NCBI GenBank assembly: GCA_026874595.1
Contig: CM049308.1
Location: 76,307,124 to 76,371,123, forward strand
From: Sipunculus nudus
Lineage: Eukaryota; Annelida; Sipuncula; Golfingiida; Sipunculidae
Reading direction: 5' to 3'
DNA: 64,000 bases
Shown: positions 33,001 through 43,531 of the stretch, piece by piece
How the letters are laid out: each line of letters starts with the position of its first letter
How positions within the stretch are numbered: the first letter of the stretch is position 1
Program-made: the position numbers and the translations under genes
The notes under the pieces: generated by a model
Seen by the model: the letters and a program-made list of their open reading frames with translations, nothing else
The model's database searches: none
Told to the model about the DNA's origin: nothing

Positions 33001-35828
33001 TAGCTTGCACTTAATCCCACTGATGCTTGTATTATGTGATTTATATGTGCATATTCAGTATCAATAAAATATCTAAAACAAAACTTAAAATTAAACCATT
33101 CGCATCTCTTCACCAGACAGATTTTGTAGAAGTGTTCCAACTAGTTTTGAAATAGGCAAAATGTTGATAATGGCAGCTGATTAATGCTATTAATGCTATG
33201 ATACTTTAAAAGAGATTATCAGATTTTGTAAATGAAATGAATGAATTTATTGTAAATTCGTAACAGTGTGAAATGATTAATTTTCATTTTTTTGCTCCTC
33301 ATTCTCGTGTACCTCTGTTTCTGTTGCAGGCTCAGCAAAACATTCTGCTTCAGCAGGAATACATTAAAACATTGGAAGCCAAGGAAGAAGAGCAGACCAA
33401 AACAAAACAGGGTGAGGAGAGGGTCTCCACACTGGAGGACAGGCTGTCGGATCTCTCGCAGACTGTCGGTAACTACGAACGTCTCCGGTACCAGGACCAG
33501 CAGGTCATTGCGAGGCTCCGAGAACGCGTAACCCAGCTGGACCTAGAGAACACTGCCCTGGCCAGAGCAGCTCACTCGGGGAGTGAAACGGAATCTGTGG
33601 AGGATGAGGCAGATGTCCAGACGTTGGTCGATAAAATAACTAGATTGAGAGGGCTGCTTAAAGTGGCCAATGAGAAGTCAGATAAACCAATAAACATTGA
33701 TGGTAAGTAAGAGTGCACTGATCTTTAAAAATTAGGTTAAAGTTACATGGAAACAATGTGTTTAATCTGAAAATGAACTTGATTGACTTTATTTACATAA
33801 ATTTCAAGTTTGAAAATGTATTGTTAGACATTTAATGAAAGTTAACTTGACTTGCAAGATCCTGTTTAACAGATACCACAGTTTTCATACTCATGTCATT
33901 TCTCACAACACAGTTACCTTTTTAATAAAGATGCACAACTGGCATTTCTCATAGGATGGAGGCTCTGATAAGTTAATTCTATATCTGAAGGACCAGAAGA
34001 TTTGTTTCCAACCAGAGTATTTCATTCCTAATATAAATATAGTCTTATAGAGGCACAATCCTGCTAGAAATACCTTTACTACACATTAACCTGTCAATAT
34101 TTCATTGAAAGACAGATGAAATACATACAGATACTAAATTAAAAACAATACCCCTTGTGCTGTTTGGTTTTGTGCAGTGGTGATATAATTACTGATATTA
34201 TGTATGTTACGCACTTTCTTCATGGATATTCTGCTTTTCAATTCAGAGCTTCTCAGCTTGGCTGAGAGTCCTGCACTAGAGCCCTCTGGTGACATTCATG
34301 CTCACTGTCATGAGGAGTTTCAAGCACTGCAAGAAGAATTTGAGAGATACAAGTTGAGAGCCCAGTCAGTATTGAAAAATAAGTCATCCAAGGTAAGAAA
34401 TTATTTTATATTTTATATAAATAAACTGATGCTAGTCTATTGAATTATAGACTTGTATAATTTGTATAGCAGTTTCTTATATTTACACCTCACATTTTCC
34501 AATCGTTGCATAAGTGCATTAGTTTTGATATATAAGTAAAAGGCCTTTTAAATTCTTCCGTATGCATTGAGGATTTTATTATAAGGCTTCAAGACTACCA
34601 AACTACCTGTGTTTTTTTTGTTCATTTATGTTTCTGTGTACACTGTTTTACAAAATTTATAGAAGTTAAGGACTAGAATATAAGGCCCTTAAATCATGTG
34701 ATAGTTAAGAAAGATATTTCCTCATTCATTATGTTACCTGCTGAAACTAGGATTTTTTTTCAGAATATAGCTACATTTCAATTAATCTTGATTAACAGCT
34801 GAGTTTTGAAATGGTGATAGTTTAAAATGAATCTTAACAAAAGATTAGGTTGAGTTGGAAAAAATTCTATGAACTTTACTGATATTTTTGTTCAAATAAA
34901 ATCCTTGAATTCAGTAGTGATACAAGGTAATGTTTATATATATTTGTTTTGTTATGTAGTAATTATTGGAATGCATGTAATCATTTTCCAGGACACCCCA
35001 ATTAAAGAACTGGACACTTTGAAGAGTCAGACTGTAGAACTGAGAGAAAAATTACGAGAACTTCATCTACAGAGAGATAATGAGCAAACTGAACACCAGA
35101 GGGCACTGCAAGATATGCGAAGATCCATGACAGCGATGCAAGAACGGAAAGAACATGAAATAGCTCACCTAGAAGCAGAACACCGCCAAAAGATTACGGA
35201 GTTAGAGCACCAGATCCGTAGACACAGGGATCGGACTATATCGTTATTAGCAGAAAAAGATCGTGAACTGGAATCCCTACGAGCAAATAGTCCTGAGAGG
35301 TTGGAAAATCAGTATGTAAGTGCTTATCGTCAGCTTTCGAAAGAAAGCTTAGATGGTGCGGATAATGATGCCTCAGGGGCCAGCTCAGAAGAAACAAGTG
35401 CAATTAATGAGCTCTTGGCAAAATCATCGACTGGTACCTTCACACAGGCAGACACGTCTCTGCTTCATTTCGCTCAAGAGCAAGCCAGAAAAGATGTGGA
35501 AATAAAATCGTTACGCAAACAGAAGCTGTCCTTAGAGAGTACCCTGAGAGAGCTTCAATTAAGCTCTTCAATGAAAGAGGAAAAATTGCACGAACAAATC
35601 GAAGATCTGAAGGAAGAAGTGCGCAAACAAGAGCGATACAAGTCCAGGGAAGGGGCCAATATGGAGTATTTGAAAAATGTGATATATAAGTACCTTGTAT
35701 GTAATGATTGGCAAGGTAAACAACACATGCTCAATGCCATTGCCACAATTCTGCAGTTTAGTCCAAAGGAACGTAGTCAAGTCACACATGTACTGAAGCA
35801 CAGCTGGTGGGCTGCCCAGAAATCCTAG
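20956..35828 (+). CDS. GCC1: GCC1 (GCC88), GRIP and coiled-coil domain golgin; nine coding exons
   Basis: GCC1 is a long coiled-coil golgin that binds Arl1-GTP on trans-Golgi membranes through its C-terminal GRIP domain and works in endosome-to-Golgi transport. Coding exons: 20956-21040, 22527-22699, 23689-23856, 25100-25189, 25924-26052, 27633-27836, 33330-33702, 34247-34392, 34992-35828. All introns are GT-AG and the phases join without a break to give 734 residues, close to the vertebrate length (about 775). Family signatures: KEKEALEAS (exon 2), QLATLTNSLATVTQEKSKME (exon 3), HALMIRELQKLV (exon 5), EEFERYKLRAQSVLKNK (exon 8). The GRIP domain is residues 676-734 (35649-35825) with the invariant Tyr at 682 in EYLKN and a terminal HSWW. 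The start is supported by an acceptor 20 nt upstream and a CACCATGG context. Intron 6 carries a LINE. Confidence 0.93.
21041..22526 (+). other. GCC1: GCC1 intron 1
   Basis: 1.49 kb, AT-rich, with AAT-type microsatellite-like sequence near 21307-21370. No element end is recognised. Confidence 0.6.
22527..22699 (+). CDS. GCC1: GCC1 coding exon 2
   Basis: Residues 29-86, with the family motif KEKEALEAS and then an acidic, serine-rich linker (DADQSYSDPLG). The acceptor TTACAG and donor GTAAAG restore the frame exactly. Confidence 0.9.
23689..23856 (+). CDS. GCC1: GCC1 coding exon 3
   Basis: Residues 87-142. Contains TLTNSLATVTQEKSKMEA, among the best conserved stretches of GCC1. The donor GTAAGT follows CTCAGA. 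Confidence 0.92.
24583..25099 (+). repeat. 31-bp minisatellite in GCC1 intron 3
   Basis: About 16 imperfect copies of a 31-bp unit (consensus start GACTATATTGTACCATTGAC, then AGCATGTTATG). The array runs without a break into the acceptor of coding exon 4: the ATTAACAG|CA of that splice site is the TTGACAGCA of the unit. Confidence 0.85.
25100..25189 (+). CDS. GCC1: GCC1 coding exon 4 (90 nt)
   Basis: Residues 143-172, heptad-patterned coiled coil (VEKLEEENEKNQALLKDL). Its acceptor ATTAACAG lies in the last unit of a 31-bp minisatellite. The donor is GTAGGA, weaker than the other donors. Confidence 0.85.
25924..26052 (+). CDS. GCC1: GCC1 coding exon 5
   Basis: Residues 173-215 with QQHERDKEQTDHALMIRELQ, matching the family motif QQH.R..EQ.DHALM.RELQK. 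Acceptor TGTACAG, donor GTGAAT. Confidence 0.9.
27080..27256. mobile_element. Miniature inverted-repeat element in GCC1 intron 5
   Basis: Ends CAGTGAGACCTGCCTAAAAG and, inverted, CAGTGAAACCTGTGTTATAA, with TA at the right flank. About 177 bp. Same general type as the elements at 42532-42725 and 43352-43531. Confidence 0.6.
27398..27597 (+). repeat. 22-bp minisatellite in GCC1 intron 5
   Basis: About nine copies of CTGTCTATAGACACATTCCATG, several identical. The array ends 35 bp before the acceptor of coding exon 6. Each unit contains the palindrome TCTATAGA. Confidence 0.9.
27633..27836 (+). CDS. GCC1: GCC1 coding exon 6
   Basis: Residues 216-283, coiled coil beginning LEETQVTLAEH and ending ELEKELAEMK. 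A pyrimidine-rich acceptor lies just after a 22-bp minisatellite. The following intron (5.5 kb) contains the LINE. Confidence 0.9.
28612..28623 (+). repeat. LINE target-site duplication, left copy
   Basis: ACTTAAAATTAA, identical to 33083-33094. It marks the 5' boundary of the retrotransposon. Confidence 0.8.
28926..29681 (+). pseudogene. LINE ORF1 (coiled coil plus RRM-like domain), one in-frame TGA
   Basis: A 251-codon frame broken only by TGA at 29226-29228; the same frame resumes and ends at 29681. The N-terminal half is a lysine/glutamate coiled coil (MEKKIMQLEKVISSHEEKI). The second half has LIIENLKE, MGLDTRMSEV, PRKLLVKFH, VNEDLTPDQAELL and SVWTNNGKIYAK, the pattern of RRM-like ORF1 proteins that bind LINE RNA. 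This is RNA-chaperone-type function by family knowledge. The single stop suggests it decayed later or less than ORF2. Confidence 0.75.
29916..32677 (+). pseudogene. LINE ORF2 (2A-like leader, endonuclease remnant, reverse transcriptase), frameshifted
   Basis: The N-terminal leader 29916-30317 ends in a 2A-like GDIELNPGQ. The endonuclease start continues in another frame from 30329 (LDIYHINIRSILNK, IVCFTETHLDS) but stops after about 46 residues. The frame from about 30466 is already the linker before the reverse transcriptase, so most of the roughly 230-residue endonuclease is deleted. RT motifs: NYRPISLTSCICKLFEKII, GFIPGDST, VFLDMSKAFDKVW, a TAG at 31420-31422, GVPQGSILGPLLF, FADD at 31528-31539, then thumb-like sequence. 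Frameshifts lie near 31805 and 32060. The C-terminus has CQCGFETENAEHYLLQC. Not able to encode a working enzyme. Confidence 0.82.
30291..30317 (+). other. 2A-like ribosome-skipping motif, final Pro replaced
   Basis: Encodes GDIELNPGQ at the end of the ORF2 leader. 2A-like motifs (D-x-E-x-N-P-G-P) are known in the N-terminal part of ORF2 of APE-type LINEs in invertebrates. Here the last codon is CAA (Gln) where Pro is required. Confidence 0.7.
33083..33094 (+). repeat. LINE target-site duplication, right copy
   Basis: ACTTAAAATTAA, an exact match to 28612-28623. Confidence 0.8.
33330..33702 (+). CDS. GCC1: GCC1 coding exon 7
   Basis: Residues 284-407 plus one base. Starts AQQNILLQQEYIKTLEAKEEE and includes RLRERVTQLDLENTALA, a conserved GCC1 block. 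The acceptor TTGCAG lies about 250 bp after the LINE's 3' end and is intact. Confidence 0.92.
34247..34392 (+). CDS. GCC1: GCC1 coding exon 8
   Basis: Residues 408-456 with EEFERYKLRAQSVLKNK, diagnostic of GCC1. The split codon G|AG joins exon 7 in frame. Donor GTAAGA. Confidence 0.92.
34992..35828 (+). CDS. GCC1: GCC1 coding exon 9 with GRIP domain and stop
   Basis: Residues 457-734. A coiled coil (HRDRTISLLAEKDRELESL) leads to a serine-rich break (GADNDASGASSEETS), then ARKDVEIKSLRKQKLSLE and the GRIP domain at residues 676-734. The stop TAG is at 35826-35828. Confidence 0.93.
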   Translation, partial: DTPIKELDTLKSQTVELREKLRELHLQRDNEQTEHQRALQDMRRSMTAMQERKEHEIAHLEAEHRQKITELEHQIRRHRDRTISLLAEKDRELESLRANSPERLENQYVSAYRQLSKESLDGADNDASGASSEETSAINELLAKSSTGTFTQADTSLLHFAQEQARKDVEIKSLRKQKLSLESTLRELQLSSSMKEEKLHEQIEDLKEEVRKQERYKSREGANMEYLKNVIYKYLVCNDWQGKQHMLNAIATILQFSPKERSQVTHVLKHSWWAAQKS

Positions 35829-36425
35829 TCTCCTGTCTAATGGGTACATTAGACATACACCTTTCATGTATTCAGAACATACTTAATTATTAAACATGGT
35901 AGGAGCTCACACCCTCGCACTTCCTGTAAGTGACACCTTGTCAAGGGCAGTTCACTTGTTATTTGTATATTTTGTTATGATTCTGTGTGATAGAGATGTA
36001 AATCTGTCATGGACAGTCTGTTAGTTTGAATCTCTATGTCTTTCTTAATGTATATAAATGTTAAAATATAAATTATGACCATAAAAATCCTAGGACAAAA
36101 AATCTTGCCCCTGAGAAGATGTTTACCAAGAAACATAGGCCATATCTACACCAGCAAATACTCTGGATCCTAAAAGGTTTACACTGTCTGCACTTTGCTA
36201 CTAATCCACATCAGTTCAGTTTCCTGTAGATTGCTTGAAAGATGACCTACAGTTTAGTCCTGTTTACAGTAAACTGGTTCCTAGTGTGCACAGGCAAATC
36301 CATTTCTAGTCTAAGCAAGTCTAGTTATGATTCTGTTTGACCTAATGCTTCTGCAGAATATCACTTCTTGGCAGCAAAGTAAACCAAGTGCACACAGCAA
36401 TTTGATCAAATAAACCAATTTAGGT
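35829..36425 (+). other. GCC1: GCC1 3' UTR and polyadenylation region
   Basis: About 600 bp of non-repeat sequence following the stop. AATAAA at 36409-36414 is the only good signal before the HINE-like element that starts at 36426, so the gene's 3' end lies almost against the repeat. Confidence 0.55.
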
Positions 36426-39400
36426 TTTTAGCTCAGCTGACTATAAGTCAACTGAGCTATAGTCTTGGTCCATTGTCCGTCGTCCGTCTGTCTGTCTGTC
36501 CGTCCGTCTGTCTGTCTGTCCGTCTGGATGTCCGTCCGTAAGACTGGCACGTTTCGACACCGTTGGACCTCCGAATCTGAATTTCGGCATACAGTTAGAT
36601 GTCCCCATAATCTCCTACCATGCCAAAAATTGGGTCAATAGGACTTCGTTCCTTTGAGATATTAAGGAAAAACCTCAATTTTTTATTAGAAATCTATTTT
36701 CACACTTCAGGACTGCCTAATATCAAAACCACTCATCTGGTTTTCTTCATATTTACCATAAATATTCCTCTATATAGTTCCTATGTACATCCCAGATATT
36801 AAGTCAGTATTATATAATTTAAAAAAGTTATGGGCCCAAACATAATGGACTTTGTAAAAAAATCAGGAAGATATTTGGTCACTTAAGACCAAAAGTGTTA
36901 AAGGTAGGGACTTTTTTCCAGTAATACAACTTTAATTAATCAAAATTTAATTGTATACCAAAAATTAGATCAAAATTTGTTAAATTTTTTTAAATATTGG
37001 CAAAAATATAAAATTGGTACCTTAAATTTTGCCCAACTTTGGCCACGGCACATTTTTTTCCTGTAAGCACTGTGGATTTAATTTTCACACCATGTATACA
37101 TAAGGATTTAATCTGTTAAAATCTGAAATTTGAAAATAAAAGCTGCAAAATTAGGCTAGTTATTGAATTTTTTTGGAGGCTCTTGTTGTATTCCCTTACA
37201 TTGTCAAGCAGTCCACTTTGATGACTGTAGGTCATTCAGTGCACATCTCTATGCTCCCCAGGCTGTTGACATAATTTTAGATGTCCCCAAAATCTCCTAC
37301 CATACCGAAAATTGGGTCATTAGGACTTTGTTCCTTTGAGATATTAAGGAAAAAAAACTCCGTTTTCCATAAAAAAAAGCCATTGTTACACTTCAAGGCT
37401 GCCTAATATCAAAACCACTGATCTGTTTTTGATCGTATTTTGTATTCACATTCTTTTATACATTTTTTATGAACATACCAAAAATTAGGTCAGTATTGGG
37501 TATTATTTTGAAGTTATGGGCCAAAACATAATGCAATTTTTTAAAAAATCAGGAAATATATTTACTCACCTAACATGAGAATTGCTGAACCTAGAGACTT
37601 TTTTTCAGGAATATAACTTTATTTAATCAAGATTCAATTGTTTACCCAAAATTAGATCTGAATTTTGCAAATTTTTCAAGTTATTAGCATAAATAAAAAA
37701 TCAATACCTTAAATTTTGTCCAACTTTGGCACTGTTGATTTAATTTTCCCAGCATATATGCATAAGGATTTAATCTTTTAAAATCTGAACTTTCAAAAGA
37801 AATTGATTGGAATGAATAGCTTTTATTCATGTTTTCATATACCATGTCAAGTATTGTTTACATCTAGCCCACCTAGTAGTACAGCCTTCACTTGCATTAT
37901 GTAACCCACCCCAGGCAGCTTGCCTTGGCCCAGCTTGGCCACTACTAGCAGGCTTCCCCTCTGCCTTGCACTCATCCCCCCCCCCCAGCTGGTGCATAAA
38001 CTAGATGAATGTTATAATTTTTCTGTATTTTATTTTATTCTTGGACATGCTACATTTTAGATTTTGTATTGAACCACCAGGGTTACAATGATTAAAGTGT
38101 ACATTTAATTGTGTCCACAAAGTGGTGTATTGCTGTGAAAGTGTGGATGTTCATGAGATAAGTAATCCCTTACTTCAGAAGAGTAAAAACTTCACCATTT
38201 GTGAAATTGACTATTAATTCCAGTAATTAATTAAAACTGGGATAGTAATTAGCACAATGATATTGTTTGTCCCTCATTCAACCAACAGTGTGTATACTTT
38301 ACTTGAAAGATGTTTTATTTTATCAAATTTACTCTTATTTTATTTTGGTGAATAAAATTAAGCATGTCCTGAAAACTCCAATGTGCAAAACTTTTTAATA
38401 ATGATTCAAGGAATATTCTTGTAGATGACATGTTGTGGCATTATTTTCTTTTAAAATCAGTTTAAACATTTATGATTTAAAAATAATAAAATATATGTGT
38501 ATGCATAATATGACCCAATGTTTTTTACTCTGTATATATAATGATTGCAACTTTTGCAACAATTCTAATATTTTAACTTATATTTTCAGGTTTTTTAATT
38601 GAAAATTTATAAACATGTAAATAAAAAAATGATTCAGATAAAAACTTCTTAATGGAAAAAGTGGATCGCTTAAAAAATAGGATTATATATAAACTTAAAT
38701 GCATTATTCTCTTGAAAGTGAAATAAAGTGAAATTCTGTCCACTTGCCTGTCCATCTGTAAATTTTCGTATGCAACACAGTATCTCAAAACTTTTACTGT
38801 TTTTCTTCATGACAGTCTTGTCAGAGTATTAGTTTGCAATCATATATTTAGAACTTTACTATAACCAAGTAGGAGGGCCCCTTTCCTCATAGCTTTTCCT
38901 ATTCTTATATAAATGAAAAACATTACAATAGAATATTTCTACATCCACCTTCGTGCTGCCCTCACTTTTCCCTTCTCCGAACCCCATCCCAAAGTCAGCC
39001 TCAGTAAGCAAGAACAAGATGAATCAGATATATTCATACTTTAATATTTTGTATAACTATTCGTCCATAGGTACCTATGTACATGCCAGAAATTATGTCA
39101 ATATTGTGTAATATGTAGACATAGTGGACATCACAATAATGTACCTTGTCAAGACTAAAGAGATATTGTGTCATACAGTCACATATTCATAAATCACTTC
39201 ATCAGCATAGTTAATCATTACATCATATCTGTCAAATTGAACTCTTGCAGACTACCATACACTTTAGTTCCTTCAACAAATAGCCTTATCATTATTCTAC
39301 TACTGCTTATTACTGCTGTCATTGCATTCATATTTGCTCAAATAAAAGCATGTCCTGAAAACTCCAATGTGCAAAACTTTTTAATAATGATTCAAGGAAT

Positions 39401-40566
39401 ATTCTTGTAGATGACATGTTGTGGCATTATTTTCTTTTAAAATCAGTTTAAACATTTATGATTTAAAAATAATAAAATATATGTGTATGCATAATATGAC
39501 CCAATGTTTTTTACTCTGTATATATAATGATTGCAACTTTTGCAACAATTCTAATATTTTAACTTATATTTTCAGGTTTTTTAATTGAAAATTTATAAAC
39601 CTGTAAATAAAAAAAATGATTAAGATAAAAACTTCTTAATGGAAAAAGTGGATCTGCTTAAAAAAATAGGATTATATATAAACTTAAATGCATTATTCTC
39701 TTGAAAGTGAAATAAAGGTATTAGTCCATTCTGTCCACTTGCCTGTCCATCTGTAAATTTTCGTATGCAACACAGTATCTCAAAACTTTTACTGTTTTTC
39801 TTCATGACAGTCTTGTCAGAGTATTAGTTTGCAATCATATATTTAGAACTTTACTATAACCAAGTAGGAGGGCCCCTTTCCTCATAGCTTTTCCTATTCT
39901 TATATAAATGAAAAACATTACAATAGAATATTTCCACCTTCGTGCTGCCCTCACTTTTCCCTTCTCCGAACCCCATCCCAAAGTCAGCCTCAGTAAGCAA
40001 GAACAAGATGAATCAGATATATTCATACTTTAATATTTTGTATAACTATTCGTCCATAGGTACCTATGTACATGCCAGAAATTATGTCAATATTGTGTAA
40101 TATGTAGACATAGTGGGCATCACAATAATGTACCTTGTCAAGACTAAAGAGATATTGTGTCATACAGTCACATATTCATAAATCACTTCATCAGCATAGT
40201 TAATCATTACATCATATCTGTCAAATTGAACTCTTGCAGACTACCATACACTTTAGATCCTTCAACAAATAGCCTTATCATCATTCTACTACTGCTTATT
40301 ACTGCTGTCATTGCATTCATATTTGCTCAAATATATCACAATTTTCAACCCCTCCTAAATAAATAAAAAATAAACCACTTTATTTGACTCTATTAATCCA
40401 TCAGTCAGGTAATTTCATTTATCATTTACTCACATATTACATTACATTCCTTTATAATAGCCCAACATGTACATGATATTCATAAGCTTTATCGACTCGA
40501 TATAGTATCACAGTGGAGAAACATTTATAGTCCAATCACGATCAGCTGAGCGTGGGTCCCTTGTTG
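36426..40566 (+). mobile_element. HINE/DINE-1-like element, copy A3, with internal tandem duplication
   Basis: Starts TTTTTAGCTCAGCTGACTAT with the hairpin and a CCGT/CTGT microsatellite (36478-36540). It ends GATCAGCTGAGCGTGGGTCCCTTGTT, with part of the 3' palindrome lost. It aligns with copy A1 nearly throughout but is longer because 38361-39346 is repeated at 39347-40332. Confidence 0.62.
38361..40332 (+). repeat. 986-bp direct tandem duplication inside copy A3
   Basis: The phrase AGCATGTCCTGAAAACTCCA begins both units (38361 and 39347). The following about 980 bp match with only scattered differences. The junction lies in an AATAAAA stretch shared by both sides, suggesting slippage or unequal exchange. 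Confidence 0.85.
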
Positions 40567-41940
40567 TAAAGTGAATACATTGCAACCACCAAGGGTCCTT
40601 CTTTCAGATAAACTGTATGGTAAATTCGAATTAGTGTAACCCAATTTACAGTGCAAGGATGGCAATAGATATACAGTTTCTGCCTGTCTGTACTTGTAAC
40701 ACACTATCTTACTTAACATAGATGCTCTTTATATACATCAAATATGATTATATTAAAGGTTTTTTAAGGGATAGGTCCATAGACAGGTAAATGAGGCTAA
40801 AGTGAACCGTAGGGTAAGTCAATGTAATGTGAGTATGAAGTCTCCTGCCTGGGTTCAAGATTTTATATGTTTTATTTTATGGGCTACAAATAATCCAGAA
40901 GCCATAACCTGTATAAAGATATCAAACTTGATCACTGTACAAGACCTTGACAGGGATAAAATCCCAGGACCTTTACCTGTGATGTCTTATGCCTCTGGTC
41001 CAACATAGCTTTAAAGCCAAGCTTAGCTGTCATGAAACTTTCGCACTGAGATGCACAGTAAAGAGACCTAATGGCCATAGTACTTTTGTTGCTTTTAGAG
41101 TGTTTGATACCCCTGATTTAGGAATCTGTATATAATTGATAATCTTTGTCCAGGCAGTATAAAACTATATGGTAGAAATTAAAAAAATATCACCCTGTAC
41201 ACAACTTATTGTAGCATTTTTTACACCAAATTTTAAATATCTTAAAATGCTAATATTTTACTACCATCATCAAAACATTGTTTACAGAAATATCTTTATT
41301 TATGGAGGTGAACATGTAAATGTATGTGCTTCTGGGCCTAGATCGAGATATGACAATAGGTATGGTGTTCAGCCACAGATTTTTACACTGATGTCTTTCA
41401 CTTTATTCAAGATTGTAGATTCAGTTACAGGTATTATTACAAATAAAGAATAAATCAAGGTGTGTGATTGGGTCATTAATTAAACCAGATATCCTCAGTT
41501 GGAAAATGTATATACATGTTATGTAGCTACATTAAGCAGTTTTATAAATCATATCTGTATACATATGTATATTTTAATATGTGTCTAAGACAAATCCAGC
41601 TTAGGAAAACTTGATTACCTTGTTCCCTATACATATCTTTATTTATATCCTTATATATGTCTTTCAACTTAGAACATTTTGAAACATCCCAGGTTTGTGA
41701 TGGCCCTCACTGAACATGTTTTCATGTTTACAAGTAGACTTTTCTGTAAACCATAGAGTTTTCACCATTTCACAAATTTACATATGCTAATCATTCCTTG
41801 GCATGGTTACTAGGTGGACCAATCAAAATGCACAGATTTCCTGTAGACCCAACATTCACATCTCCACTGAAAAATCAATATTACAGCCATGATATTTCAT
41901 GTGTGAAGACATGTTCATGCTTATCTTCTAATTTTAGTAA
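40567..41940. other. Spacer, no recognised gene
   Basis: AT-rich, no coding frame with exon-like flanks and no element ends recognised. Confidence 0.4.
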
Positions 41941-41944
41941 AATA

Positions 41945-42310
41945 AAAACAAATACATCTGAATAATAACTAGAAATATGCATTCTAAGGAATATCAGTCT
42001 CTGCCATGTTGGATGGATGCTTCCAAAACTGTGTTTGCCTTCGCTCATTTGGCCCTTATTCTCAGGTTTATTCCTGCAAAAGTGACTGTACATTTGTGAA
42101 TATTGCTTGATGATGTTTCTGAATCCGGATCATGAGCTTGATTAACACCAAGATCTCATCAATTCTTCATTGGCCCTTTCCCGAAATGCCCTAAAAAAAT
42201 ATCATGAGATTCAGTTATTGATTGCATGAGTTATGTTGTGAATAAATACACATACAAACACATATACACAAACATACACAATAACTTGGCTGAGGTAGTA
42301 ATAGATGTAA
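41945..42310 (+). repeat. Repeat family D copy 1
   Basis: Shares ACTAGAAATATGCATTCTAAGGAATA, TTGGCCCTTTC.CGAAATGCCCT and the CACATACA-rich stretch with 55828-56110. The order is the same in both. Confidence 0.6.
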
Positions 42311-42531
42311 TTGCAGATTCTACAGAAGTCAGATCAAGATTTTTGTACAGGGAGTGACAGGGTACCCCAAAAAATGGCCAATATTTACCCAACACCTCAG
42401 CATATAAATTTTGATCTCTCATGGCGATACCTGTACATCTTTTGTATGGGAAAATGTGTCTCTATTGTGAAGAAATGTGAAATCCTTCACGTTTGGTGAT
42501 ATGTGGCTACCACAGTATTTCAGGCACATAA

Positions 42532-42725
42532 CAGTGAAACCTATATATTGGGCATCCTTTGGACTGGACCAAACTGCCCTCTTTGTAGAGGTGCCCACTG
42601 AAAGGAGGTCATGAGGGCAATACAAATTATGAGTAGGAGAAAAACATGACCGTCAATATTGAAAAAAATTCCTTTGTATGGTGGTGCCCACTTTATTGAG
42701 GTGCCCATTAGGTGAGGTTCCACTG
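42532..42725. mobile_element. Miniature inverted-repeat element
   Basis: Ends CAGTGAAACCTATATATTGG and, inverted, CAGTGGAACCTCACCTAATG, each leading into GGGCA/GTGCCC motifs. TA at the right flank. 194 bp. Confidence 0.6.
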
Positions 42726-43351
42726 TATATACATAGTCAAACCTCCATAAAGTGGGCGCCACTATATAGTGGCCATCTATCTATATTCCAAAATTGCACA
42801 CATTTTAAGGGTTTCGCTCTGTGTGTGTAGGTGTGTGTATATATATAATGTAATTACCAGTATCCTGAATAAATATTACAGGTTATTTAATGGTTGCTGG
42901 GACCAAGACCAAATATATGGTAGCTATAAGAACAAATATGTACAAAAATAAATATGTAAACTATGATAATATGTTACTGTCGTTTTGTCAGATGCATGTT
43001 GATGTATTAAACAAAGCATATACTTTGGCTCAAATACATGCCATATGAGAATTTGTTATGTACTTATGAGGTGGTTGTATGTGTATTTCTTATTATATTA
43101 AGCTAAGCAGAAAGCACTGTCTCTGCTTATGTGCAGTTGACTTCTGCTGTTAATGGACTGCAGGTGCTTCGAGGAAATTGTGTACCATTTCTGGCTGTTC
43201 TGTGCAGCAGTGTTGTTACACACCTGTACCTTGGATGTTATTTCTGGGTGATTTTATGACTGTATGATTCAACTTGCCACTGGTGCATGTACATTATAAT
43301 AACATTAAACTATATTTATGTGTTTGAGTGCATGCTCTTTGTGTATGTAAG

Positions 43352-43531
43352 TACAGTGCAACCTCTCCTTACAGGAACCTTCATACTAAGGGCAGCACCT
43401 ATTTACGGCCAGTTACGGGCAGTCCCTTGAAAGTAGGTCCTGAAATTTATAACCTCCCTACTAAGGGCATCTCTCTATCAGGACAAAATGTCCGATCCCG
43501 CCAGTGTCTGTAATTCGGAGATTCTACAGTA
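43352..43531. mobile_element. Miniature inverted-repeat element
   Basis: Left TACAGTGCAACCTCTCCTTA and, inverted at the right, TACTGTAGAATCTCCGAATT. The middle has CTAAGGGCA repeated. About 180 bp with TA at the ends. Confidence 0.6.

Larger units (their letters stand above)
28624..33082 (+). mobile_element. APE-type non-LTR retrotransposon (CR1/L2/Jockey-like group), degenerate, with 12-bp TSD
   Basis: A 4459-bp insertion in GCC1 intron 6, same strand as the gene. Layout: 5' UTR 28624-28925, ORF1 28926-29681, ORF2 from 29916 to 32677, 3' UTR ending ATCTAAAACAAA with AATAAA at about 33064. A perfect 12-bp direct repeat brackets it, so the 5' end appears complete. ORF2 carries an endonuclease remnant, reverse transcriptase with FADD, and a C-terminal CxCG...H...C motif. 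The damage is one stop in ORF1; in ORF2, one stop, at least two frameshifts and an endonuclease deletion. Motifs place it in the CR1/L2/Jockey assemblage; the exact clade is not determined. Confidence 0.85.

Noticed and set aside
33292-33531. Alternative frame overlapping GCC1 exon 7
   Set aside because: The GCC1 frame continues the protein across both splice sites and matches the family. The alternative has no homology.
34869-34991. Upstream extension of GCC1 exon 9 as coding sequence
   Set aside because: The open frame before 34992 is AT-rich intron. The acceptor TTTTCCAG at 34991 and the codon phase from exon 8 fix the exon start.
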